Source: Methylococcaceae bacterium
GTDB lineage: Bacteria; Pseudomonadota; Gammaproteobacteria; Methylococcales; Methylomonadaceae
Assembly: GCA_021647585.1 (NCBI GenBank)
Contig: JAKIUK010000001.1
Location: forward strand, 124,001 to 188,000
Direction of reading: 5' to 3'
Length of the DNA stretch: 64,000 nucleotides
This document shows positions 54,996 through 63,812 of this stretch, piece by piece (within the stretch, counting starts at the first letter, position 1; every line of letters starts with the position of its first letter). The position numbers and the translations under genes are program-made. The notes under the pieces were generated by a model. It did not search any database, was not told where the DNA came from, and saw only the letters and a program-made list of their open reading frames with translations.

Positions 54996-56342
54996 TTATC
55001 TATTCATAATACCAAGCCCCTTTAATAAAGTCAGAGCTTCATGTAAAGGATAGTCACGTAAATCCAGGTTGCTTTGCTCACCCTTTTCGTCATCTTTTTC
55101 CGTTTTGCTTTTATCCTTATCCTTACCATTTCCATTTTCTAAATGGTGAGATAAATCAGCCTCTTTTACTGGTTTAAACGCAGATGCATCCAAAGTCTCC
55201 AGCTTTACTCTGGCCAACACCACATCAGGTTCAATCCCTTCTGCCTGTATAGAACGTCCAGAAGGTGTGTAATAGCGGGCTGTCGTCAACTTTACGGCAG
55301 CATTACCACTGGTGGGTAAAATTGTTTGCACAGAGCCTTTACCAAAAGACTTCTTCCCCATAATTATGGCTCGCTTATGATCTTGTAAAGCACCAGCAAC
55401 AATTTCTGATGCCGAAGCAGAACCTGCATTAATTAAAACTACAATGGGAATACCATTAACCACATCACCCGGTGACGCATTAAATCTCATCTCTGAATTT
55501 TTAATTCGCCCTTCCGTATAAACAATCAATCCTTTTTCTAAAAATGCATCGCTCACTTCAACCGCTGCATTTAGAACACCGCCCGGATTATTTCTTAAAT
55601 CCAGAACCAGGCCTTTCAAGTCGCCTTTGTTTTCTTTTGTTAACTCAACAACTGCATCAATAACTCCTTGACCTGTTCGCGACTGAAAACTACTAATTCT
55701 TAAATAGCCGAAATCTTTCTCAAGAATTCTATTTTTGACACTTTTAACTTTAATGATCGCTCTGGTAATTGAAACTTTAAGAGGCGCCTCTTCACCTTCT
55801 CTAATCACCGTAAGCACAATAATGCTGCCCGGTTCACCCCGCATTATTTTGACAGCATCAGCCAACGTCATCCCTTTCACCGGTTTTTCATCCAACCTGA
55901 CAACAAGATCCCCAGCCTTCATACCTGCCCTTTCTGCCGGAGTATCATCAATGGGTGACACTACTTTAACAAAACCGTTTTCCATAGTGACTTCTATTCC
56001 CAAACCACCAAACTGCCCTGTTGTACCTTCCCTTAACTCTTTATATTGCTCTGTATCCAGATAGGCAGAATGAGGGTCTAGGCCTGAAAGCATACCTTTA
56101 ATGGCATCTTCCAGTAATTTCTTATCTGATACAGGCTCTACATAATCTCTTTTAATCCGGCCAAATACCTCAGTAAACATTCTCAGCTCTTCATAGGGTA
56201 AAGTGACTGACTCAGCATGAGCAACTGCTTTACTACCCGCAACAGTATTTTCACGTTCGGCAACTACTGTACCACCAATGCTCAAAAGAACACCCAACAT
56301 GATACCTAGAAATAAAATTGCACTACTTTTCTTTTTAAGCAT
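54996..56342 (-). CDS. ctpA: Carboxy-terminal processing protease (S41 family)
   Basis: A 448-residue periplasmic protease with an N-terminal signal/anchor (about 8-27), PDZ domain (about 110-185, GGLGIEVTMENG...GMKAGDLVVRLD) and peptidase S41 domain (about 205-390). The Ser-Lys dyad is Ser310 (AGSASASEI) and Lys335 (KKSFGKGSVQ), with the spacing of 25 seen in CtpB. A Lys/Asp/Glu-rich tail (about 405-425) precedes the C-terminus. It follows envC (73 bases), and the order gpmI-envC-ctpA is common in gammaproteobacteria. Confidence 0.95.
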   Translation of the reverse strand: MLKKKSSAILFLGIMLGVLLSIGGTVVAERENTVAGSKAVAHAESVTLPYEELRMFTEVFGRIKRDYVEPVSDKKLLEDAIKGMLSGLDPHSAYLDTEQYKELREGTTGQFGGLGIEVTMENGFVKVVSPIDDTPAERAGMKAGDLVVRLDEKPVKGMTLADAVKIMRGEPGSIIVLTVIREGEEAPLKVSITRAIIKVKSVKNRILEKDFGYLRISSFQSRTGQGVIDAVVELTKENKGDLKGLVLDLRNNPGGVLNAAVEVSDAFLEKGLIVYTEGRIKNSEMRFNASPGDVVNGIPIVVLINAGSASASEIVAGALQDHKRAIIMGKKSFGKGSVQTILPTSGNAAVKLTTARYYTPSGRSIQAEGIEPDVVLARVKLETLDASAFKPVKEADLSHHLENGNGKDKDKSKTEKDDEKGEQSNLDLRDYPLHEALTLLKGLGIMNR

Positions 56343-56415
56343 GTTTTTTAACTCTCCAAAATAACAAATTTCCTGTTTGAAAACGTAGTAACGTTAGTAT
56401 TATTACTACAGCTTC

Positions 56416-57579
56416 TTATCCAACTTTGCCATGCCGAATCTTTCGACACCATTTTACCGGATTAACCGGCTTACCTTTCTTTCTAATTCCAAAATACAAC
56501 CCAGCAGTAGACTGTCCGCCACTTTTGCCTACTGTGGCAATTACAGCACCTGCTTCGACCCAATCTCCAACCGTTTTATATAAGCTTTGATTAAAGGCGT
56601 AAAGAGTCATGTAACCTTTTCCATGATCAATAATAGTTAACAATCCATATCCACGCAACCAATCAGCAAAAACCACACGTCCACGAGTTACCACTCTAAT
56701 ATCTGCGCCTTCTTTGGCTTTAATTAAAACCCCATCCCAGTGGCTACCGGAACGTTGTGCACCAAATTTTTTTAGCAAGCTTCCTTTTACAGGCCATGCT
56801 AACTTGCCTTTTAACTTAGCAAATTCTTTTACTCCCCCATCCTCAAAAGGAAAATCATCCAACGTTTGTTGTAAAGAATAAATCAGGGACTTTAATTTTT
56901 TTTCACTCAATTTAAAACGGCCTAATTGCTGTTTTTTTGAAAAAACCTGTTTTTTAATTTTAGCCAGCAAAGTTTGATGCTTTATTTTAGTTTGCAAAAA
57001 AACAGACTGTTCCCGTTTTCTTTTTTCTAGCTTATCCTCTAAAACTGTTGTTTCCTTCAGATGCTCAAGCTCTAAATCATGTAGTGCCTGCATATCTTCA
57101 TCAATTCTTGCAATTTTTTTCAGCCTGGCTTTATTCAAATAATCATAATAAACCATCATCCGCCCGGACAGTGACGGATTTTGCTGATTTAATATTAACT
57201 TTATCCTTTCATTTCTACCCATTCCATAAGCAGCTTTTACCTGATTTTCCAGATCATGTTTTTGAGAATTAATCTGTTGCTGTTTCTTTTGTATCTGCTG
57301 TCGATTTCTTGCTATTGAGTGTTTCAGCTTATTAGCCTGATCATCTAATCGCCTTAATATGACAGCACTTTTGCCATATTGCGTATCCAGTTTTTTCAAT
57401 TCAGTCAGCAACGAATTCTTTTTTGTTTTTAAATTACTTACCGACCGACTAATCTGTTTTATCTTTGCCTGTAAACCGGTCAATTCTGTTGTTTTTTTTG
57501 CTATATCTCCCGCTATTGTTTCTAAACAAAAGACATGACTAATAACTAAAACAAAAACCAATAAACGTTTCAAATTCAT
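56416..57579 (-). CDS. envC: Murein hydrolase activator EnvC
   Basis: A 387-residue periplasmic protein: signal peptide (about 1-23), a long coiled coil (about 25-250) and a C-terminal LytM (M23) domain (about 265-380). The LytM metal ligands are degenerate (SHWDGVLIKA instead of HxGxD; GLYFGIRKKGKPVNP instead of HFE), as in E. coli EnvC, which does not cut but activates amidases AmiA/AmiB at the septum through FtsEX. It lies 89 bases after gpmI. Confidence 0.92.
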   Translation of the reverse strand: MNLKRLLVFVLVISHVFCLETIAGDIAKKTTELTGLQAKIKQISRSVSNLKTKKNSLLTELKKLDTQYGKSAVILRRLDDQANKLKHSIARNRQQIQKKQQQINSQKHDLENQVKAAYGMGRNERIKLILNQQNPSLSGRMMVYYDYLNKARLKKIARIDEDMQALHDLELEHLKETTVLEDKLEKRKREQSVFLQTKIKHQTLLAKIKKQVFSKKQQLGRFKLSEKKLKSLIYSLQQTLDDFPFEDGGVKEFAKLKGKLAWPVKGSLLKKFGAQRSGSHWDGVLIKAKEGADIRVVTRGRVVFADWLRGYGLLTIIDHGKGYMTLYAFNQSLYKTVGDWVEAGAVIATVGKSGGQSTAGLYFGIRKKGKPVNPVKWCRKIRHGKVG

Positions 57580-57668
57580 GTATTCAAAAAAAGGTTCAAC
57601 ACAAAAACAACATAGCCGTCCACAAAAACCGCTACACTCTTTGAACTTGAACCTTTTATCTTTATCCT

Positions 57669-59204
57669 CTAAATTAAAGACTTACCCGTCATCTCTTCGG
57701 GTTGATCAACCCCTAGAATACTCAGCATAGTTGGAGCCAGATCCGATAGCCTCCCACCTTCAGCCAGAGGTTTTTCACCGCCAACATGAACCAAAGGCAC
57801 AAAATTTGAGGTATGTGCTGTGTGAGGCTGACCTGTTCCATCACCCTCCATCTGTTCAATATTACCATGATCAGCAGTCACCAGCATTTGGCCGCCAACT
57901 TCTTTTAGTGCATCTACAATTTGTTGTAAGGATGAATCAATGGTCTCCACAGCAATAATAGCAGCTGCCATCACACCCGTATGCCCTACCATGTCGCAAT
58001 TTGCATAATTGCATATAATTACATCATACGTTTTTCCCTTAATTGCATCAACCATATGACCAGTCACTTCTGCTGCACTCATTTCCGGTTGTAAATCATA
58101 AGTCTTAACTTTAGGAGAAGGCACTAAAATACGATCTTCGTTTTCAAAAGGCTCATCTCTACCCCCATTAAGAAAAAAAGTGACATGTGCATATTTCTCG
58201 GTTTCTGCCAACCGCAATTGTGTCAATCCCGCATTAGCTAACACCTCTCCCAAGCCATTTTTTACATCAACTGGAGGATAGGCAACGGAGTAATTAAATT
58301 TCTGATGATATTGAGTTAAGGTTGCATAATAACCACGGTGCGGCTCGCAATTCCTTTCAAAGCCATCAAATTCAACTTCAGTTAATGCTCTGGATATTTC
58401 CCGAGCCCTGTCCGCACGAAAATTCATAAAAACGACAGAATCTTCAGGATCTAAAAAAGTAACCTGTTCATTTTCATCCAAAATTGCCGTTGGTAAAACA
58501 AACTCATCAGTTTCATCTCTTGCATAGGCTTGCTCCAAGCCCTGTTCAGCAGATTGGACTTTATGCGCGGTTTCCCCTTTGGCTATTAGATCATGAGCAA
58601 CCTGAACCCTTTCCCATCGATTATCTCTATCCATTGCATAAAACCGGCCTGAAATAGAAATAATTTTTCCGGCACCCAGTTCAGCAAATTTCTCCTGTAT
58701 TAATTTGAGTGAACTCATAGCACTTTTAGGTGGTACATCACGCCCATCTAAAAATGCATGCAAATAGACTTTCTTTAGCCCACGCTTAACAGCTAACTCA
58801 GCCATAGCAGCAATTTGCAACTCATGACTATGCACCCCACCAGGAGACAGCAGACCCATGATATGTAATGCTTTATCTTTTTTCAATGCCTGATCAACTG
58901 CCTCACACAACACTGGATTAGAGAAAAAACTGCCTTCTTTAATGGCCTCAGACACTTTTGATAATTCTTGCCGCATTAATCGACCGCTACCTATATGTAA
59001 ATGACCTACTTCTGAATTCCCCATTTGCCGATCAGGTAACCCCACTGCGTCTCCTGCACAATCCAGTAACGTTGCAGGGCTGTTTTTCTGCAATCGATCC
59101 CAACAAGGTGTATTTGCCATAGCAATAGCATTATTACTCTGTTCTTCTCTATACCCGAATCCATCAATAATTAATAAAACCAATGGTTTTGGTCGATTTA
59201 GCAT
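57669..59204 (-). CDS. gpmI: Phosphoglycerate mutase, cofactor-independent
   Basis: A 511-residue iPGM with the Mn-binding Asp14 (LIIDGFGYRE) and phospho-Ser64 (MGNSEVGHLHIGSG). It has LHAFLDGRDVPPKSA, SGRFYAMDRDNRWERV and the alkaline-phosphatase-fold C-terminal metal motifs NYANCDMVGHTG and LVTADHGNIEQM. It interconverts 3- and 2-phosphoglycerate. First gene of gpmI-envC-ctpA, divergent from arsR-yibN. Confidence 0.97.
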   Translation of the reverse strand: MLNRPKPLVLLIIDGFGYREEQSNNAIAMANTPCWDRLQKNSPATLLDCAGDAVGLPDRQMGNSEVGHLHIGSGRLMRQELSKVSEAIKEGSFFSNPVLCEAVDQALKKDKALHIMGLLSPGGVHSHELQIAAMAELAVKRGLKKVYLHAFLDGRDVPPKSAMSSLKLIQEKFAELGAGKIISISGRFYAMDRDNRWERVQVAHDLIAKGETAHKVQSAEQGLEQAYARDETDEFVLPTAILDENEQVTFLDPEDSVVFMNFRADRAREISRALTEVEFDGFERNCEPHRGYYATLTQYHQKFNYSVAYPPVDVKNGLGEVLANAGLTQLRLAETEKYAHVTFFLNGGRDEPFENEDRILVPSPKVKTYDLQPEMSAAEVTGHMVDAIKGKTYDVIICNYANCDMVGHTGVMAAAIIAVETIDSSLQQIVDALKEVGGQMLVTADHGNIEQMEGDGTGQPHTAHTSNFVPLVHVGGEKPLAEGGRLSDLAPTMLSILGVDQPEEMTGKSLI

Positions 59205-59465
59205 GTCTGATATTCTCCATTACACCCATTACAATAGTGATGGGTTGATAAAATTTAATAAAACCAACCTACAAAAAAACATTGTGCATTTACAAACACT
59301 TTGATAATTTTGCAAGTTTTTATTTAGTTAGTCTGACGAATAGACTATCATAGTATGCTTATACTAATACACGTTAGCATCTTATGTGTATAAATAATTC
59401 TCATTATTCAGCATCCTTTTTAAAATTAAGTGACAAAACCAGCAACAACTCATAGGTTCACATAG

Positions 59466-59780
59466 ATGGAAAACAACAGGGAAACAATACTTTACAACGA
59501 TGCCGACATTAATCGTGCAGCTCGTTGCCTCAAAGCAATGTCACACCCATTACGCTTAAAAATACTCTGCGTTCTGGGCACAGAATCAATCAGCGTACAA
59601 GATATCGTTGAACAGGTAGGTACCAGCCAAAGTAATATTTCTCAACATTTAGCTATTTTAAGAGAAAAAGATATTCTTGGTTATAAAAAAGAAGCCAATC
59701 GCGTTTATTACTACATTGATGATGATCGCATGCTACAACTCATCCGCATGATGCGTGATGTTTTCTGCACCGCATGTTAA
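59466..59780 (+). CDS. ArsR-family winged-helix regulator
   Basis: A 104-residue helix-turn-helix protein with the ArsR pattern AARCLKAMSHPLRLKILCVLG (about 19-39) and recognition region SVQDIVEQVGTSQSNISQHLAILREKDIL (about 44-72). Four Cys (about 22, 35 and CTAC near the end, 101 and 104) could sense metal or sulfane sulfur. It is 41 bases upstream of a rhodanese, hinting at a sulfur-responsive role (inference). It sits between gpmI and yibN. Confidence 0.85.
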   Translation: MENNRETILYNDADINRAARCLKAMSHPLRLKILCVLGTESISVQDIVEQVGTSQSNISQHLAILREKDILGYKKEANRVYYYIDDDRMLQLIRMMRDVFCTAC

Positions 59781-59821
59781 CACTACACTAGCCCCATTTA
59801 CTAAAAAACAAAGCTCTAACA

Positions 59822-60262
59822 ATGGACCAATACATAGAATTTATTTCCAATCACTATTTGCTTTCCCTCGCCCTGGTAGTTGTCTCCTATCTGCTACTCC
59901 AGGACCTGGCTGAAAATGCGTTCAAAAAATTTGAACCACTCTCTCCGTTGCTTGCCGTCACTAAAATGAATAGTGCTGATACAGTGATTGTTGATGTTCG
60001 CGATACTCACGAATATATCAAAGGACATATAGAAAATTCGATAAACCTTCCTCTAGGAAAGTTTTCTGAAACACTCGATTCTTTGGAACAATACAAAAAA
60101 CAGCCCATCATTGTGGTTTGTCAAACTGGTACACGGTCAGTCCCTGCATGCAAAACTTTAACAAAAGCTAATTTTAAACAGGTATTTAATATCATTGGTG
60201 GTATGCAGTCTTGGGAAGATAATAAATTACCCATACAAATCACCAGCAAAAACAAAGATTAA
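59822..60262 (+). CDS. yibN: YibN-like membrane-anchored rhodanese
   Basis: A 146-residue protein with one N-terminal membrane helix (about 11-27) and a rhodanese domain (about 40-138). The active loop is VCQTGTRS (Cys100), with IVDVRDTHEYIKGHIENSINLPLG before it. It probably transfers sulfane sulfur at the inner face of the membrane. In E. coli, yibN-grxC-secB-gpsA form a cluster; here grxC is missing and 151 non-coding bases separate yibN from secB. Confidence 0.9.
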   Translation: MDQYIEFISNHYLLSLALVVVSYLLLQDLAENAFKKFEPLSPLLAVTKMNSADTVIVDVRDTHEYIKGHIENSINLPLGKFSETLDSLEQYKKQPIIVVCQTGTRSVPACKTLTKANFKQVFNIIGGMQSWEDNKLPIQITSKNKD

Positions 60263-60413
60263 AAATTTTGCAGAAAGGCATCGATAACTCCTTACTAACC
60301 GTAAGAAGTTATCGAAATACCAACATTTGTCTACCGTACAAAAAATCAGATCGATTTATTTCTCATTATTTAATCATTCACATTCACTACAAATATCAAC
60401 TACAACATAAATC

Positions 60414-60884
60414 ATGGCTGAAGAAAGCACATCAGAAGAAAAACAATTTTCTATTCAAAAGATTCACACCAAAGACATCTCTTTTGAAACACCAAACTCA
60501 CCTAAAATTTTTACTGAAAAATGGGAGCCCACCGTTGATTTCAACCTGGGTACTAATGTTGAACCACTGGAAAATGATTTATTTGAAGTTTCGCTCTCCG
60601 TTACCGTTACCGTAAAATGCAATGACACTACCGCTTATCTGGTTGAAGTAACTCAAGCAGGCATTTTTTCACTTGCTGGTTTTTCAGAGCAGGAAATGGG
60701 GCCTATGGTTGGCAGTTTTTGTCCAAATATATTATTCCCCTACGCCCGAGAAGTTGTTACTGATCTGGTTGCAAAAGGAGGATTTCCTCAATTGCTACTG
60801 GCCCCGGTCAACTTTGATGCTTTATATTCGCAACATTTACAACAAGCCCAGCAACAGGCGCCCGGCTCTAACGCTGTAAACTAA
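60414..60884 (+). CDS. secB: Protein-export chaperone SecB
   Basis: A 156-residue SecB with the family start (FSIQKIHTKDISFETPNSPKIF), LEVSLSVTVTVK-type strands (about 55-70), QAGIFSLAGFSEQEMGPMVGSFCPNILFPYAREVV and FPQLLLAPVNFDALY. It forms a tetramer that holds exported proteins unfolded for SecA. gpsA follows after six bases. The 5' flank (60263-60413) shows no gene. Confidence 0.96.
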   Translation: MAEESTSEEKQFSIQKIHTKDISFETPNSPKIFTEKWEPTVDFNLGTNVEPLENDLFEVSLSVTVTVKCNDTTAYLVEVTQAGIFSLAGFSEQEMGPMVGSFCPNILFPYAREVVTDLVAKGGFPQLLLAPVNFDALYSQHLQQAQQQAPGSNAVN

Positions 60885-60890
60885 CAACAC

Positions 60891-61889
60891 ATGCAATCAT
60901 CTATCAGCGTTTTGGGTGCTGGCTCATGGGGAACAGCACTTGCTGTTCAGGCGGCCAGAAATGGCTGCCCAACCTTATTATGGGGGCATAATGCAATTCA
61001 TACCGCAGCTTTATCTACAGATAAAGAAAATAAACATTATTTACCTGGCCTACAACTACCCGAATCTCTGACTATTACCAATAGTCTTGAAGAAGCTGCT
61101 CACTTCAGCCCCGTTATTTTAATTTCAGTTCCTAGCCATGCCTTTAGGGATACTTTAATTAATTTAAAACCTTTTATTAATGAAAAAACAAGCATTGCTT
61201 GGGCTACCAAAGGATTTAATCCGGATGAAGGTTTGCTATTGAGCCAAATTGTTGAGCAGACACTTTCAAAAACAACGCATACAGCTGTATTATCTGGACC
61301 TACGTTTGCTCGAGAAGTTGCCTCAGGACTGCCTACTGCCATCACAATCGCATCAGCTAATCCTAACTTTTCAGAGCATCTTGCAAACATACTTCACAAC
61401 CATTGTTTCAGAACGTATACCAGTAAAGATATTATTGGCGTTCAGGTTGGCGGAGCTGTTAAGAATGTTCTGGCTATTGCAGCAGGAATTGCTGATGGTC
61501 TTGGTTTTGGAGCAAATACAAGAGCCGCTTTAATCACTCGAGGACTTCAGGAAATCATACGTCTAGGTACAAAACTAGGGGGGCAAACAGATACTTTTAT
61601 GGGACTAGCCGGGTTAGGAGATCTTATCTTGACATGTACAGATGATCAATCAAGAAACCGTCGTTTTGGTTTGGCTTTAGGTCAAGGAAAAAACAGAGAA
61701 GAAACGATTAAAGAAATAGGTCAAGAAATTGAAGGCGTTTCTGCAGCACGTGAAACTTACTTACTTTCTGTTAAGCATAACATTGACATGCCAATTACCG
61801 AACAGACCTATAAAGTTTTGTACGAGAATATTGATCCACTGAATGCAGTTCAAAATCTTTTAGCTCGCAACCAAAAAGCTGAATCATAA
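60891..61889 (+). CDS. gpsA: NAD(P)H-dependent glycerol-3-phosphate dehydrogenase
   Basis: A 332-residue GpsA. N-terminal nucleotide motif VLGAGSWGTALAVQAARNG (about 6-24), substrate segment LSGPTFAREVASGLPTA, catalytic Lys in GVQVGGAVKNVLAIAAGIADGLGFGANTRAALITRGL, and FMGLAGLGDLILTC. It makes glycerol-3-phosphate for phospholipids. secB-gpsA order is typical of gammaproteobacteria. Confidence 0.97.
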   Translation: MQSSISVLGAGSWGTALAVQAARNGCPTLLWGHNAIHTAALSTDKENKHYLPGLQLPESLTITNSLEEAAHFSPVILISVPSHAFRDTLINLKPFINEKTSIAWATKGFNPDEGLLLSQIVEQTLSKTTHTAVLSGPTFAREVASGLPTAITIASANPNFSEHLANILHNHCFRTYTSKDIIGVQVGGAVKNVLAIAAGIADGLGFGANTRAALITRGLQEIIRLGTKLGGQTDTFMGLAGLGDLILTCTDDQSRNRRFGLALGQGKNREETIKEIGQEIEGVSAARETYLLSVKHNIDMPITEQTYKVLYENIDPLNAVQNLLARNQKAES

Positions 61890-61891
61890 AC

Positions 61892-61915
61892 TTCCAGGGT
61901 TGCTAAACCCTGGAA
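61892..61915 (+). terminator. Hairpin after gpsA
   Basis: Perfect 10-bp stem TTCCAGGGTT/AACCCTGGAA with a 4-base loop, three bases after the gpsA stop. No T-run follows, so it may stabilise mRNA or end transcription weakly, also for the small gene on the other strand. Confidence 0.5.
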
Positions 61916-61938
61916 ATCAATCAGATTAAATAATAATA

Positions 61939-62118
61939 TTATTTGCATACCGTACTCACTGCATCAGATTTTGCTAATCTGCGAGCCACTCTGATATTGC
62001 TAGCAACTGCTGCTGAGGCGAACATTGCTGATGAAATTATGAACTCACCTGAAATAAAACCAAATAGGCCGAGCATAAACACGATACCCGTCAAAATATC
62101 TTTGTATAAATCATTCAT
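61939..62118 (-). CDS. Short hydrophobic protein (59 residues)
   Basis: ATG 62118 to TAA 61939. AGAGG stands eight bases before the ATG and a promoter-like pair lies further upstream. The protein starts MNDLYKDILTG, has a hydrophobic stretch (about 12-45, with IVFMLGLFGFISGEFIISSAMF) and ends in a short basic tail (RVARRLAKSD). It probably inserts in the membrane. I recognise no family. A 63-residue ORF on the opposite strand across the same bases lacks a ribosome site. Confidence 0.6.
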   Translation of the reverse strand: MNDLYKDILTGIVFMLGLFGFISGEFIISSAMFASAAVASNIRVARRLAKSDAVSTVCK

Positions 62119-62166
62119 TTATAAATCCTCTTAAAAATAGAAATGTATTTTTTTAAATACACCATC

Positions 62167-62195
62167 ACTATACAAAAACCACTTACTGTAAACAA
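62167..62195 (-). promoter_or_regulatory. Candidate promoter of the 59-residue gene
   Basis: On the minus strand TTGTTT (62195-62190), 17-base spacer, TATAGT (62172-62167), about 50 bases before the ATG at 62118. The rest of 62119-62460 is A+T-rich with no other feature I can name. Confidence 0.5.
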
Positions 62196-62460
62196 TACCT
62201 AAAATAAATCATAAATTGTTTCACTTTAAGAAACAATTATTCGTACACTCTCTCCTCTCTCACTTACTTTTTGAATTTAATACAAGAACAGCAAAGTTCT
62301 CAAAGGGTTTTTTGTTATCAAAAATAGTGAATAACTATTAATCTAAAAAATAACTAGGTAATTTTTAAATTATATACTATTATAAATAGTACTTTAGTTT
62401 TAATCAGTTAAAGACCCTACCTAATGTATATTATTCATTAATACAGCGAGAGGTATCCTT

Positions 62461-62754
62461 ATGATACACATTATTAATAATTTCCCCATCTCACCCTCTT
62501 TTTTTGACAGAACTCAATTTGGTGATACAGTTATTTTTACAGACAATGCTGTTTTTGCTGTAAAACAAGAAAATTTAGAGACAGAATCTTTAACTCAAAA
62601 AGCATTCAATCATATTAATTTATATGTCCGTAAAGCTGACTTGATAATTAGAAATATTTCTAACACCGAACTACTTCGTGGTGTAGTTATTATTGATGAC
62701 ATGCAATACGAACTTGCAATTTCTGAAGATTTCTTGATCCGCTCATGTAATTAG
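62461..62754 (+). CDS. TusB/DsrH-like protein
   Basis: A 97-residue protein resembling the TusB/DsrH family: opening MIHIINNFPIS, central VIFTDNAVFAV, LYVRKADLIIRNI and closing GVVIIDDMQYELAISEDFLI. TusB/DsrH normally forms a heterohexamer with TusC and TusD in sulfur relay to tRNA 2-thiouridine. No tusC or tusD lies beside it here. GAGAGG precedes ATG at ten bases. The assignment is by pattern and is moderate. Confidence 0.6.
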   Translation: MIHIINNFPISPSFFDRTQFGDTVIFTDNAVFAVKQENLETESLTQKAFNHINLYVRKADLIIRNISNTELLRGVVIIDDMQYELAISEDFLIRSCN

Positions 62755-63137
62755 AGAAAATCTAGTAATTTCTGCAATTTCAAAGGGTTTAAAAATGAAA
62801 CTTGCAGATTCCAAAAAAATAACTCCATATTCTTTAGGTAACGCGTAATAAATAACCTACCAGGATTGTGCAAGATTTCTTATTCGTCTTCAACTAACAC
62901 ATGGATGTGTGTAGATAGAACAATGCATAATCCTAGAAAGATCATGCAGGGTAAGAGCATCTGCACTTTGCTGTATGATTCTTAAATTTAAATTATTTAT
63001 GCGTTTTTGCAAGACCTAACACCTTTTCCTGCATGAAAATATTGTATAATTTCTAATTTAAAGAACCCCACCTTTAAAATAGATCAAATGTCAAGCACAC
63101 TGTGGTCCCTTAATTTTTTTCAATCACTAATGGAAAT
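62755..63137. other. Non-coding stretch upstream of dciA
   Basis: A+T-rich, with a TATAAT at about 63052-63057 that could be the dciA -10 box but lacks a good -35. CCTAGAAAGATCA at 62932-62944 looks like a solitary end of the MITE-1/2 family. A 17-codon frame beginning near 62795 is too short to call. Confidence 0.45.
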
Positions 63138-63596
63138 ATGATATCTAAAAATAACTTTTTCATGCCTGCTCTGGGGTTTGAAGGAAAGATATTAGCAGCT
63201 TATAAATACCAGATTGAAATTCAGAAAGTGCTTTTAAAAACAATTAAATCTTCACTCCCTGAAAACCTTTCAAAACATGCTTTATATTGTGTGCTATCAG
63301 GAAAAAAAGTTTCACTGTATACTGATTCTGCTGTATGGTCATCACAGCTCCGTTTTTACCACCAGTCAATATTACAGTCTTTGCTAAATTCAGAACGGGG
63401 TACCATTGAAGTTTTACAGATTAAAATAATTCCTAAGACCATAGAGCAACAACAGAAGAAAACAATGAATGTACCTTCTACAGAAAATATTGACTTTATT
63501 TTGCAACAAGCAGCAAACCAGACAGACGAAAAATTGAAAACAGCACTAATGAAGCTGGGAAAAACTTTTACAAAACTATCTCTTTCAAAAAACTAA
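63138..63596 (+). CDS. dciA: DciA-like protein (DUF721)
   Basis: A 152-residue DUF721 protein. The core (about 20-100) shows LPENLSKHALYCVLSGKKVSLYTDSAVWSSQLRFYHQSILQSL, which matches the DUF721 pattern of two strands and the aromatic (A/S)xW motif. DciA is the ancestral loader of replicative helicase DnaB in bacteria lacking DnaC. The charged C-terminal tail is variable in the family. It faces lpxC, a neighbour in many gammaproteobacteria. Confidence 0.8.
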   Translation: MISKNNFFMPALGFEGKILAAYKYQIEIQKVLLKTIKSSLPENLSKHALYCVLSGKKVSLYTDSAVWSSQLRFYHQSILQSLLNSERGTIEVLQIKIIPKTIEQQQKKTMNVPSTENIDFILQQAANQTDEKLKTALMKLGKTFTKLSLSKN

Positions 63597-63812
63597 TAGC
63601 TGGTTAAAAGTCTGCAATGAATCATTGCTAAAGATTAATCACTGCGCAGTCTATAGACATAAAATAATAGGTAAACCTATACAGCAAAATATACAGCAAA
63701 AATAGATCCAACTGGCATCGCAACATTTCTTTTACTGCCCGTATTCACCACTTAATCGTAGTGAATAGCAAGCAGGCACAACCAACCAATTGAAATTAAT
63801 TGATTGATACAA

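Noticed and set aside
60268..60615. 115-residue ORF overlapping secB
   Set aside because: It overlaps the certain secB frame in a different phase and has no family likeness; it does not represent the missing grxC.
62795..62848. 17-codon frame beginning MKLADSKK
   Set aside because: Weak ribosome site and too short to distinguish from chance.
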